Shown here: one piece after another, positions 11,736-22,203 of the stretch
How the letters are laid out: every line of letters begins with the position of its first letter
Numbering within the stretch: the stretch's first letter is position 1
Source: Zychaea mexicana
Lineage: Eukaryota > Mucoromycota > Mucoromycetes > Mucorales > Lichtheimiaceae
Assembly: GCF_025766255.1 (NCBI RefSeq)
Contig: NW_026516737.1
Span: 1 to 64,000, forward strand
Direction of reading: 5' to 3'
Length of the DNA: 64,000 nucleotides
Translations under genes and position numbers: made by a program
Notes under the pieces: generated by a model
What the model saw: only the letters and a program-made list of their open reading frames with translations
What the model was told of the DNA's origin: nothing
Database searches by the model: none

Positions 11736-12446
11736 ATGGCCACAGTGAAAATTTATTGTACACTTCATGCCTTCAACCATGCAAATCTTGATACACCTAC
11801 TGCTTGTCAAACACTTTTTCTCGATTTTCTTTCAAACTCTACGCGTTTCGTAAATCCACCCTACCAAATTGTACTAGCAAAAGCGGTAATAGGGAGAAGT
11901 GGGTGGTTATACAAGCACTATTCCACGACCGGATCGCCAAGAAGAACTGCAGGCATGCAACATATGCATCCAAAAGATACAAATTGCCCTTTTTCCGCCG
12001 TTTATCATCTTTCAGACACCGAAAACAACCTTCCAAATTCCTGAAAGGTCTCCGTACGTGGGATACAATTATTCGCGGTCTGCCGTTGGATTTGCCAGAG
12101 CATGCTCAATGTGTCGTCAAAGATGCCGCTACCAAAAGAATACGCGAATGCTGCCGATACGTTGGAGGATCCAGTAGATGCTCACGTTATGGGTGTTTCG
12201 GTAGACATACAAGCTCAATAGAGCAGCATTGGGTCGACGCATTATTACAATCACACTATCCAGACGAGATGCAACATTTTTCAATGACGAGGGCAACAAG
12301 GGCTTGTCTTGTTCTATAACAGGATAGCGGTTTCAACGTATTTATCTACCTATGGAACCTAACCATCACTATCTCTATTGCAAGAAGATCCGCCAGTGCG
12401 TCGATCTGCTTAACACCTGCAAGGATTGTCCCAAATCAGTCATATA
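11736..12446 (+). pseudogene. Knuckle-tailed family, copy C (frameshifted)
   Basis: It starts with an ATG at 11736. The first frame carries LHAFNHANLDTPTACQTLFLDF, which matches LLFAFDYPGMDPDTACTLFEEHF of copy B. The frame then breaks. The next frame carries RGLPLDLPEHAQCVVKDAA and KRIRECC, matching the SSTLPLDSPSM...ERIASCF region. A further shift gives DAHVMGVSVDIQAQ, equivalent to LVDVLVD. The tail PNHHYLYCKKIRQCVDLLN then CKDCP (about 12357-12431) matches the knuckle. At least two frameshifts and a stop separate the pieces, so it is a decayed paralogue. Confidence 0.55.
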
Positions 12447-13326
12447 AGTCTTGTTGTGCATTCAGCAAGAGACATATCGCTTGATGCATTCATGTAAAAG
12501 GAAAACCATTATATCCATCAATTAAAATGCTCTGGAAAGCTTTCGAATGCTTTTGAAGGCTCCAAAATAAGCATAAGTTACAATCTCAAATTATCAACGC
12601 GTATCACACCTAATTCTCCCTTTTTTAAACCATTGTCTATGCCCGATAAATTGTGGATAACAAAGATTGTGGGAGTGATGTTTTAGAACCGACCACTCCC
12701 TTCTATTATGTTGATAGTCTAGAGATAGACTTCTTGCCGCAATGAAAAGAAAAATGGGGTTTTTTCCAATCAATCGTATAGCGGAATTCAAAGAGGTGCA
12801 TGCGGGTACTTCTTTTGGAGCAACAAATAGCCTAATTTAATATGTCTGATAAAATGGCATCATGCAGTTGGAGAAAAAAAGAAATGATATTAAGCAATGT
12901 ATTATCAACTCAATCTCCCTTTGCAGATGCGTAAATTAAACTTCCAACACGATACATCACGTCCTCACCCCAATTGAAGGAATTCACGTCCGTTTTTTCT
13001 GCACGGATATACCATGGAGAAATGGAAGAAGCAGAGCGTTCAAATATGGTCCAGCGTTGATCAGTTTCCCCCCTTTTTCCGGCCTTTGAAAACTCTTCCG
13101 ACACATCGTTTTTTTAATGAAAATCAAATCAAATCCCAATACCATTTTCCGGGTACACCAAGAAGTTGTTTGTGTTGACAGTAGTTGCGGCACTTTTTGC
13201 GCACTAATCGTCACATCATTATCAGCAGTAGCAGATAGCAGCGATGAGCCTTTTTTTTTCTATAAAAAGAGGGATGTGATCGGATTCAACTTATTATTAT
13301 TCTATCATCTCATCCACAAGCCAAAA
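12447..13326. other. Intergenic and promoter of the small secreted-protein gene
   Basis: AT-rich sequence with no recognised gene. A TATA-like element TATAAAAAG at 13261-13269 lies about 60 bases before the ATG at 13327, a good distance for a core promoter with a short leader. The preceding pyrimidine run (TTTTTTTTTC, from about 13250) could be part of it. Confidence 0.5.
13261..13269 (+). promoter_or_regulatory. TATA box of small secreted-protein gene
   Basis: TATAAAAAG 58 bases upstream of the signal-peptide ATG. It is the clearest TATA element near a start codon in the window and suggests strong or regulated transcription. Placement is by pattern only. Confidence 0.5.
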
Positions 13327-13693
13327 ATGAAGTTCTCTACCGCTGCTACTGTTCTTTTCGCCATGTTTGTCGTTTCTGCTGCTGCCCTTCCCCGTGGAAG
13401 AGACGGTGGCGATGACACTGTCGACGTTGATGGCTGTATCGAGCAAGGTGATTTGTCCGGCCTTGTAAGTATCACCGCTTTTTACTGGGGATGGGGTTTT
13501 TTTGCAATAATGGTCGATGTCCACTCTGGTTGCTGCTGCTTCATAGTGTGCACATGGTTATTTTTACTACATTTTTACTAAATACAACATTTGATTTTTC
13601 TACGCAAACTAGCTTCCCGGCGTCCTCCAGGAAGGCATCCTTTCGAACAACCACAGAGTGTGCAAGCAAGGCGTCAAGGACGTCGACCACTAA
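13327..13693 (+). CDS. Small secreted protein, 72 residues
   Basis: Two exons, 13327-13464 and 13613-13693, joined in phase 0 by a GTAAGT...CTAG intron. The N-terminus MKFSTAATVLFAMFVVSAAA is a textbook signal peptide with likely cleavage after AAALPR or nearby. The mature part is about 50 residues, acidic at first (GGDDTVDVDG), with two Cys (residues 38 and 63) that could form one disulphide. It ends HRVCKQGVKDVDH. I know no named family. Small size, secretion signal and TATA promoter fit a fungal small secreted or cell-surface protein. A role in host interaction cannot be claimed from this. It stands alone between the accessory cluster and the housekeeping block. Confidence 0.6.
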
Positions 13694-14859
13694 AAAGAGA
13701 GATTTATACACGAAGGGTTTCTTGTTGTCCTCGGTTGAATGTCATATTCCCATACTATTATTTTAGTAGACACATCATCTTATTCCCAAATCCTTCATGC
13801 TCTCTACACCCTCTTCTCTTTATTACGGCATATTTTGCATTGCATACTTTTTCTAAATATACTTTTGGCATATTTTGAAATTGCTTATAATCTAAACGCG
13901 TGTTTTGCTTGAGTCGTGTAATACGACTATTATGTCACACAAATTGGCTGCTTGGAGCATCTCTCAATATATAATAGTGTGGTATAGAAAAGAGAAAATT
14001 CTCATTGTCGGATCTATGAGTCATTGACCATTATTCCTTTCTCTCTGCCTCTATGTATCCGTTTGAATGTCATGATATTTCTGTCTTAGTAATGCTGAGT
14101 GATATCCCTCCTTCCCATACTCTATACAAGTACTTTTTAAGACAGCCAAAATAATAGAGAACACTTGCGGTCAATCGTTTGTTGAAGATATATCATAAAG
14201 ATGTTTTTGATTTTTCTTATTACTATGTACTACAAATCTTTGGCGCCTATCTGTTTCGCTACGCATCAAAGGACTACGGTTGCCTCGTCTCGGCAACTCA
14301 AACTACTGCAACCGCTTCTATGATCCCCTGCCTGCCTTCAACATTCATTTTATCAACTCGTCCCTTTTGACCTCCTCAGCGACCTAATCAAGATCACCGC
14401 CATTCACAATATATTCCTCTTTAAATCCTATTCTTCAGCGCATCCCAAGGTGTTTAAACGGAGGAGCAACTGGATGTATTACCCATCAAAACTTTATTCA
14501 TCATTGTATCACAACAGACATGAAACGCTGGAAAATTAGCCTGAGAAATTAACGGAAGGGTTAATAAGAGACGACCACCATCATGATGGGCAAAATGCCA
14601 AGTGATATCCGGGGCAGCAAAGTAACCTTCACCGCTTCGCTAGCCTATTGGCAAGCTGAGGAATAGAATCAAGTTGGCATAGTAAGACATGCATTTGATG
14701 TGTCCTGACACCATGATAAATAATTGATATGGTCCAAGTTGCCGGGTACCTGGAAAAAGAGCACAGTCAGACCGCCAAAGTTTCAATTAAAGATTTACCG
14801 GAACTTTGCAGGACAAATACACTCTCAGCTTTCTCGTTTTCCCCTCCCCACACACCGTC
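13694..14859. other. Intergenic, no gene recognised
   Basis: About 1.2 kb of mixed composition. It includes the 3' region of the secreted-protein gene and the promoter of the HIG1 gene. No conserved coding segment, RNA gene or repeat array was seen. Confidence 0.4.
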
Positions 14860-15374
14860 ATGCCCGAATATACAAGAGAGGAATTGGATAGCATGAGGAT
14901 AGCCTTAGAAGGCGAATCCGCTTGGGATCGCATGAAAAGAAAGTCCAAGGAAGAGCCGCTGGTTCCGGCAGGTGCGTACTATTGAGAAAATAGATTGAAG
15001 CAAATTCCTCAGTGCCTTCTATTTTTTTTTCAATTGTGGAAAGTCATTTACCATGCTGAACTTTTTAACAACTTTGTTTAGGTGTTGCATTGACATGTTT
15101 CGCGCTGGTAGCAGCAACGGTCGGTGTAAAGACAGGCAACCGTGCCTATGCAAATAACATGTTTCGTCTTCGTGGTATGTGATAATTTTTCAAAGCAGCA
15201 TAGTCGCAAGGGGGTTTTCTCAGGGCATGAACTCATGGAACACTGTATTATAAAGTTGCCGCACAGGGTTTCACGGTTTTTGCCATGGTCGGTGGATCTT
15301 TATGGTACACGCACAAAGAAAACCAAGCTAAAGCCGCCGCTGCAGCTGAAGCCATTCAAGATCAACAAAAATAG
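14860..15374 (+). CDS. HIG1-domain protein (respiratory supercomplex factor, Rcf1/HIGD type)
   Basis: Three exons, 14860-14971, 15082-15174 and 15256-15374, give 107 residues. The layout is typical of hypoxia-induced-gene-1 proteins: a charged N-terminus (YTREELDSMRIALEGESAWDR), a first helix VALTCFALVAATVGVKTG, a short basic loop with NRAYANNMFRLR, then RVAAQGFTVFAMVGGSLWY and a coiled Ala/Lys/Gln tail. HIG1 proteins sit in the inner mitochondrial membrane and help assemble or tune complex III/IV supercomplexes. The R-x-R-V-A-A-Q-G-F-T segment after the loop is the family hallmark and is restored only by the chosen splice at 15255/15256. Whether it is Rcf1 or Rcf2 is unresolved. It runs convergent with the CMTR1 gene, 143 bases apart. 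Confidence 0.8.
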
Positions 15375-15517
15375 TCTTAAAGCTCTTGCTTGTCTTTTTC
15401 AATGTACATTTTTTCTAACCACTCATAAAGAAAAACAATTACAAATGCATTCCGTATGTATATTACAGCCTGCTGTTTGCACGCACGCGTTTGTCCGTTC
15501 GTATTAGCCATTGTTTT

Positions 15518-17941
15518 TTATTGTTGTTCCTCGGGTGATTCACGACGATCCATTGGTAACCGCCACTCCTTCAAGCATTGACGTCGAACCCATTCTTGAT
15601 CGTACACGGGTGGCCTGTCACTAATTGGATTATTCTTCGTTAGAGAGTCTCGTAGAATAACGTATCATCGCGTGTCGTTTATTACATCGTTTATACTTAC
15701 GGTTGACGAATATATTGTTCCATCACTCCTAATGCTTCAAGTTGCTTACTCGCAAATCTATGATCCGTCCAACCATTATCGTTAAAAATTCAAGCTTTCT
15801 ACTTGAAAAAGAAAGAATAGAACAAAAAGATACATACCTTATATTTCGCATTTTCACATAGTTGACAAAATCTTCATCATCCTCCAGCACAGCTCGTGGG
15901 ACGAACGATCCGATTCGTTCAGGTTGGGTTTCCAAGCTTCGGTTCACTGATAAGAGAGTCGTGATAAGATCCTCTGGGAAACTGACACGTAATCCTTTAC
16001 ACACAATATAGCGTTCCGAATTTGCTGGCCGGCTCGTCAGTGGTTTTGTGATGCAAATCATGTCAAACAGCTGGTATAACAACCAGAGCATATCGGCTGT
16101 AAACTCTTCGGAAACCTCGAAAAGTTTACATACAAACGAGCCACCTTGTCTAAGACATGTGAGCATTGTAATTATCTCGCATAGTAAAAGGCGTCGTGCA
16201 CTATGCTCTTGGTGCTGTTCCTGACCCGTGAAATCGAATCCCTGTGCGAGTAATTACCCCCGGATATCTATTAGAACACTGTGTACTTTCAAAAGCAGAT
16301 AATATTATCGGGGACAAGTAAAAAAAACCAGGACTACTTACTCCATCAGCTACTGCCAAATCAACGCCTTGTCCTTGAGTATGTTGTCGAACCGTTCCAC
16401 CGAACGCAAGGATATTCGCTTCTTTGTACAAATTGCCTTTTGTTTCTTTAATTAGTTGATTGCTGTAATTAAAAGTTCGTCGACAACTGTTATCCCAACC
16501 TGTTCCATCGGCTCCTTCAACTGGTGTGAAATTAAGTGGTATATCCTTGCGGAACTTTTCAGTATGCCAGTTGACTTCCTCGTGGGTTTGCGATTTGATG
16601 GTAATTCCGTACCCATGTGCAGTACCACCCCAACTATGGACTCGCCATAACAAGTACTCTGCAAATTTTTGTGATTAATTCGAATCAGACTACCATAATA
16701 ACTTTGCAATGCGTGTCTTACCCGAGAATCCGCCAGGTCCACCACAAATATCAGCAAATGTAAAAGGCTACATGTCATTAGTGTCATTGTTTTCAATTAA
16801 TACCGTCGGCTTGGAAAAAGTATATGGTTCATAACACTGCATATACCTGCCTTGTTTGTTTCCGTGGTCGCTGTCAATGCAAATGTAGCATCCAGGGCTG
16901 CCAATTTGGTTGCCGCGCGACTCATAAAGATTGATCGATTGATACTTTCGTACGGATTGCTTCTAGCACGAGCTTCGTATGAAACACCTTTCACTCGACT
17001 CTATAGGAGATAATTTCAAGATATTTTCCAGTCAAGAATTGTTCCTTTGCCTAAAACGCAAAAAATGATGTGGTTTTAAAGGTACGTTACACGCATAGCA
17101 TTCGTTTGCTCTACTAGGTCTTTAGGAATCCAAAAATAATCTTGTTCCTACAAATACACCACATTAGACTGAAACACACAGAACAAATAACATAGTAACG
17201 CGCATTAAAATTGCTACCTTGGGCTCTCTCACACGAATCATGGCAGGAAGATCCTGGATCGCAAGTTGATGTTCCCGATCACACTTTAAAAAGTCTGTAC
17301 TGACGCGCATATCGAGCTTAGGCGGTAGTGGTGGTGGTGGTTGAGCCGATCTTGGTGGTGGCACTCCACGATATTCCGGGACAGCACGATGATCTGAATT
17401 TGTTGCATGTGGCTCTGGAACTGAAAGTGGTCGACCGTCGCGAGAATGTCGTGAATGTAGTGGAGGATAGCTGTCAGCAGCGCGTAATGAACGTAACGAC
17501 GGTGGCGGAATGCCGGATACTGTGCGTGTGTTTCTATATTCCGGATCGTCGTCTTTTTTTTTTAATATTGAATCGCGCGTTTTTCGCCAGAGAAAAAAAA
17601 AGGTAAGTAAAGAAGAGTACGCTAATGTCAGTTGATTCCTTGCTTTTAGAAATAACCTGTGTACAAGTCCCCGTGATCGCTCATAGTACCGTGAAAGAGA
17701 TTTTTTTTTTAAAAGGAAAACGGAAGAAGCAAACGGCAATGCAGCGGAGCTTTCAAAAATGCGAGAATGTGCGCTGTGCACAGCCCAAAAAAAAAAAGCT
17801 GCACACGAGTTCGGGGTATCCGTTCCTGTTGTCATGTAAGCTAAGGTTTGTTTGTTGCCATGATACTTTTGATCTAACCCAAATTTGAGCCGATTGAGCA
17901 ATATTGCACTCGGACGGACGGTAATACTTACTCAAATACAT
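15518..17941 (-). CDS. CMTR1: Cap-specific mRNA (nucleoside-2'-O-)-methyltransferase 1
   Basis: Nine exons on the complement: 17941-17932, 17552-17218, 17147-17091, 17000-16851, 16767-16722, 16658-16342, 16241-15838, 15757-15701, 15620-15518, giving 492 residues. The core is an FtsJ/RrmJ-type SAM fold. It has CGGPGGFSEYLLWR as the SAM loop, and a K-D-K-E tetrad readable as Lys166 (RAATKLA), Asp304 (VADGGF), Lys344 (FVCKLFE) and Glu381 (RPANSERY). TKPLTSRPANSERYIVCKGLR is strongly CMTR1-like. The enzyme 2'-O-methylates the first transcribed nucleotide of capped mRNA in the nucleus. No G-patch is visible; the N-terminus is Pro-rich and divergent. The first intron (379 nt) and 10-nt first coding exon are the weakest part of the model. 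The intron at 16850-16768 needs a GC donor to keep frame. Confidence 0.82.
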
Positions 17942-18263
17942 GGGTTCTGGTTATCGTTGACAGTGACCTTCTGTGAAGATGCAGCTATGATGGTGATGGT
18001 CAGCGTCAGAAGGATCTCTGCATGTCTCTGATTGATACATCCTTATCGAACGGTTTCGTCTTCTGCGACAGATCAATCAAAATAAAGCTTACACAAATAT
18101 AGCATAGCTTAATTGTGAAGGGCTTAAATATCATGTTGCATCGTGAACGGCCCCCTCGGACCAATTCATCCCGCTCACTCTTTTTTTTTGTTTTCTCGCG
18201 TTTTCTTCCCCATATTCGCCTCCATTCCCTCAGATATTGTTCTTTACCATAATATACATACCC
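17942..18263. promoter_or_regulatory. Divergent promoter between CMTR1 and VMA12-like genes
   Basis: A compact bidirectional region of 322 bases. It contains a T-rich tract (18181-18189) and CT-rich DNA before the plus-strand ATG, and TTTATATT-like AT runs. No specific factor site was assigned. Confidence 0.4.
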
Positions 18264-19103
18264 ATGCAACTGACACTGACAAAGTCAATGCAAGAGCTGT
18301 TTAGAACAGCACTGCAAGATCCCAATTTTTGTCCAACATTTCGTAAAGAGGCTCAGATCGCAGTTGATGCATCGCTTGATCAAAAGAATGGCGTGTCACT
18401 GAGTCTGTTGCGCGAATCGTGCAACTTTGTTTCAGAGCTACAACCAGGTATTACTTGAAGGATTTCAATGAATTGGATAATTCTTGCGTATATTAACTTA
18501 TTTTCTAAAGGCCGTGTCTGGTTTCACGAACTTGTTCGCGGGACGAGCGTTTATATCGAACCGAAACCTGAAGAAGATCCTGAGGTGTGTCAACAAATTC
18601 GATTTGCAATGTTTTCTTTTTGTATTCGGCAAACATTTCTTATAGGAAAAAAATGCGTTGGATACACTAGGTAAAGGCTGAGCGAGAAGCACGGTTACAA
18701 AAACTACGGGATGAACAAAGTAATCGCGAATATGCATCGATGGTTTCCTCGGTAATTACGTCAGAAAATGAAAAATATGCATTCGGTGTTCGGCCTGGGG
18801 AGCTGAAACAAATTCAAGGACATATCGTAACAATCCTCAATATTGGACTTTCCATGGTTGCAGTATTTACTGCAATCTACATGGGTTCAAGGACAATGAC
18901 GAACGAATTGGGTATTGTAAGTGATAAAAAGGAATGTACCACAGGGATTTGGACCAGCAGATATCTAATCCACTGTACGTGTATAGCGTATTATACTATC
19001 TCTCGCAGGAGCCATTGGAATTGCAGTGGTAGAAACTGCACTCTATCTCAGATATGCAGCGCGTGTATTAACTCCCCCAAAGAAAAAATCTAAAAGTAAA
19101 TAA
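18264..19103 (+). CDS. VMA12: V-ATPase assembly factor, Vma12/Vph2 (TMEM199) family
   Basis: Four exons, 18264-18447, 18511-18584, 18671-18916 and 18987-19103, give 206 residues. The N-terminal half is helical and soluble. The middle has GRVWFHELVRGTSVYIEPKP, the conserved L-x-G-s-x-v-y motif of the family, then a charged helix (AEREARLQKLRDEQSNREYA). Two C-terminal membrane helices follow (GHIVTILNIGLSMVAVFTAIY and ILSLAGAIGIAVVETALYL), and the tail is the basic KKKSKSK, which fits ER retention. Vma12 with Vma21/Vma22 assembles the V-ATPase V0 sector in the ER. The last acceptor at 18986 was chosen over a later one because it restores the second helix in phase. The gene is convergent with PUS10, only 38 bases between stop codons, so their 3' UTRs must overlap. 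Confidence 0.78.
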
Positions 19104-19141
19104 CAAAGCAATAGCTCCACTGTTATTATATTTCATTGCTA

Positions 19142-21241
19142 TTATTTTTGGGACGGTGGCCATGCCAAATCTACTGCAGTGACATCCAGCTCAATCAAAT
19201 CAGCCGCTTGGACACCTGCAAGTGATGCAAAGTTGGGCTGTGTTCGGCCGAGATCACCATGGACAAACTCCTTAATATATGTGCCTGCTTGAGTGTTCAA
19301 GGTCACCACTGCAAAGTGTTTTTCGGCTTCTTGGGCGTCCTCCTTGACATTAGCCGGTCTTGCTGCTTTGCAAAAATGTATCTCTTTTTCACGGACGATT
19401 CCAGATCGTCTAGTAACCCAACACATGTACCGCGTCAATAACTCTTTTTTCTCGGTAAAGGGCATTCGCTGATTCCCCAAAGTCAATGGTTGATTGATAT
19501 ACTACCTTTGAAATACGCGAACTGGTGTGTTTTGTTGGATTTTGAATGGATTCGATCCTGCCTGGTTTACTTTTTCGAGCATCTCGTCCGTCACTGGACT
19601 AGATACCCATACCAAGGCTCTAAATTAACATATTATGTCAGTACACAACTTTCAAGAGCTACATTCCGTCCATACTCCATGTTACCTGTATGTTTTCCGT
19701 TTGAATTCTTCACCTTCCTTGATCGTCTTTGTATCATTTCTATGTTAATCTGTCAGTTATTAAAGACTTTTTGGTGATAGTTAGCGTGATTTATCACGTA
19801 CGGTTTTATCGACGTCAAATCCCGCAATTGTACATCGTCCTTGGAAGGTAATGAGTTTATCTCGTCTTGCATCGCAGTCAACTCGCTCTTTTCGAATTTT
19901 ATTTTGCGAGGGTTAACGAGTTCACAATAGAACGGCCGTCCAGTGCCAAGCATCCGCACATTCGCATCTTCTCGACCTGACGAAACAAACTTGTAATCTA
20001 TAGAAACACAGGATTTCTATAAGTAAACAAGAACGAAGTGGAAGCCCATAAAGTCATAATGTAAGGTAGAACCATACCATCACATCGGTAATACTTTTTG
20101 AGCACCTCACAGATGCATTCTGACACACTGTTCTCTGCCAGCTTTTTGCCCTTGACACTCCATGGTGTTTGACTGTATTCACGAGAGTTCTTGATGTATC
20201 TTCCTCCAACGTAGGCTGATTCGTGGACTAAATGTACCTCGGATAATGTTGCTTGTGCAGTTTGTGGTGCAGGTGGTATAGTAGTAAGTCTGGGTTATCC
20301 GTTGGGAAAGTGATCGTTAACAGGAGGAAAGCTTCAATAATAATCTATCGATAAAGTGACTTACGAAGAAGCTTCAGTGTCCTTCAGCGCCTTGAGTGCC
20401 TCTACAACAGTGGCTCGAGAATCACCCCAAATTTGCACTTTCCCCTAAACGAAATTATGAATCGTCCCATCATGAGAAGAACATATCCATCTCTCCAGAT
20501 TATTCGTGGCGCTTGAGAGCATCCCTTAGGTCCAATGTTTTACCTTTCGTCGCTTTGTTCGCACTTTAAGGACAGGCTTTTCTACTTGGGTCAAAAACAT
20601 ATGCTCCTGTGCCGTAGGCTCGTGTTCGACAATTACTGTCATTCGCAAAGGGCCGTTATTCCACAACCCGACACCAAATTTACCCTTGATCTGTGCAGCA
20701 ATGATATGCTTGAATGGGTCTTTTGGATCGCGTGGAGCAGCGAGCGTGTCAAGCTTGAGTGTGTCGCGCAGATAAAGTCGTAACAAATGGTCTCGAGATA
20801 GCAAACTGATTGGCAGAGTGCAATTCAAATTGACGTTTTTGGTTTGATAACTTTCTTGTTGTAGCCGTTCACCAATCGTCTCTACGAAGTTTTCGGCGTG
20901 TTGAAGCGAGCCAACGCAGGCGGTACAAACGTCTACCGAGTGATTCTCTTTGAGCAATTGAGAAAATAGGGAGCCTAATTCCTGCGTAAGACACAGTTGT
21001 GTTGTTTGATTAAACAATCGCCATTGCACAAAACATAATATGGGTTGATCCGAACCTGCTCAGAGACGGTGTAAAGTTTCAGGTCGCGAGCGCTCACGAA
21101 ACGAAGACAACACCGGTAGCAGCACTGGACTTGGCGTAAGGCTTGAACAGCCGAGATACCTATCTCATAGTATTTATTGGCATCGTTGCCCAAATTAGCA
21201 TCGGTCAGACACTGCTTGATCGTGTCGATCGTAGTTGTCAT
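19142..21241 (-). CDS. PUS10: tRNA pseudouridine synthase Pus10
   Basis: Seven exons on the complement: 21241-21056, 20981-20544, 20444-20365, 20289-20078, 19997-19802, 19619-19506, 19409-19142, giving 497 residues in continuous phase. The N-terminal part has Cys pairs (CCYRCCLRF; CTACVGS) like the Pus10 zinc/THUMP-related domain. Catalytic motifs are clear: NSREYSQTPW, then SSGREDANVRMLGTGRPF with the catalytic Asp316, and C-terminal TQAGTYIKEFVHGDLGRT. Pus10 makes pseudouridine at tRNA positions 54/55 in archaea and animals. S. cerevisiae lacks it, so it is a useful marker of an early-diverging fungus. A further small exon inside the 182-nt intron at 19801-19620 cannot be excluded, because some orthologues have extra residues there. 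It is divergent from the BLOC-1-like gene with 118 bases between starts. Confidence 0.85.
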
Positions 21242-21359
21242 GGCAGATCGATCGGGAAAGGAAAGCAAATATCAAAAGTGGTAAAAAAAATTCCTCCATA
21301 AAAAGTCCGTTTGAGCTTCTTTCAGAGCTGCTTTACACCACACGAAACGTTCCTGCAGA

Positions 21360-22203
21360 ATGGCCGACGTAGAATTAACAACACCCTCCCCGGAAGCACA
21401 TCTCACCAAAGACATTTCGACACAAATTATCGTCATAATTACACGATTAGAAGCCCAACTTACACAACTTGGGTAACCTTTTATTTCATACCTTCTTGCT
21501 GTTTTTTACTCAATTTAAGTGACACGTTCTTGTTCCCACTTTATATAACAAAAAGACAAGAGCAGCTCGAGTTAAGTAAAACAATAGCAGAAGCAGAAGC
21601 TATCAACGCAGAAGACGAAGCACGACTTGCACAAATTAAGGAAACTGTATGGCAGATAGATTGATTGTTGGGTTAAATATGAAAAAAAAACCGTGTGTAG
21701 TAATAAACTACGTTTCCCGTTGTTTCATGTAGATGGGACAAGTATCAACATATTATACCAAACTCTTATCTTTACGATCCACTATGTCGATGCTTACTGC
21801 CCGAACAACTCAACTACAACGTCGAGCAGACAAGCTTAAGAATATCAAGTTGCAGTACTTATCCCAGGTCGACAGCATAAAGCGAACGGAGCAAGCACGC
21901 GACCAAAGCATTGCAGCTCGGGTTGCTGTACAGTCACCATCCATATCACCTAGCGCAAGCAGTAGCTCATTAAAGCTACCTCGCCAGCAACAACAACAAG
22001 AGCAGCAGAAACAGCTACAATCACCGGAACAGCCACAGCAACCAAAACCCCACTCATCAACACCACCAATACCCAGTCCTGTACATTCAGAGACGGTGAT
22101 GGCTGTAGCGAAAAAGATTAAAAAGAAAAAGCCCAAGGTTCGCGAGGTCAAGATTGCAGAAGGAGGAACGAGCGAAGGGTGGAGTCCCAAGAAAAAGAGT
22201 TGA
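21360..22203 (+). CDS. BLOC-1 subunit-like coiled-coil protein (pallidin/snapin type)
   Basis: Three exons, 21360-21472, 21556-21646 and 21733-22203, give 224 residues. The body is heptad-like coiled coil: an N-terminal helix with TQIIVIITRLEAQLTQLG, LELSKTIAEAEAINAEDEAR, then YYTKLLSLRSTMSMLTART and QLQRRADKLKN. This pattern (paired helices ending in L-R-x-x-M-x-x-L...L-K-x-R-A-x-K-L) is that of pallidin/BLOC1S6. BLOC-1 acts in endosome-to-lysosome/vacuole traffic. The C-terminal third is Gln/Pro/Ser-rich and ends in a basic KKIKKKKPKVREVK run, unlike the animal protein, so this tail is lineage-specific or could have another role. Snapin remains an alternative. It shares a very short divergent promoter with PUS10. 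Confidence 0.45.

Noticed and set aside
18917..19008. Alternative acceptor at 19008 for the last VMA12 exon
   Set aside because: It breaks frame with the GTAAGT donor; the acceptor at 18986 keeps phase and the second membrane helix.
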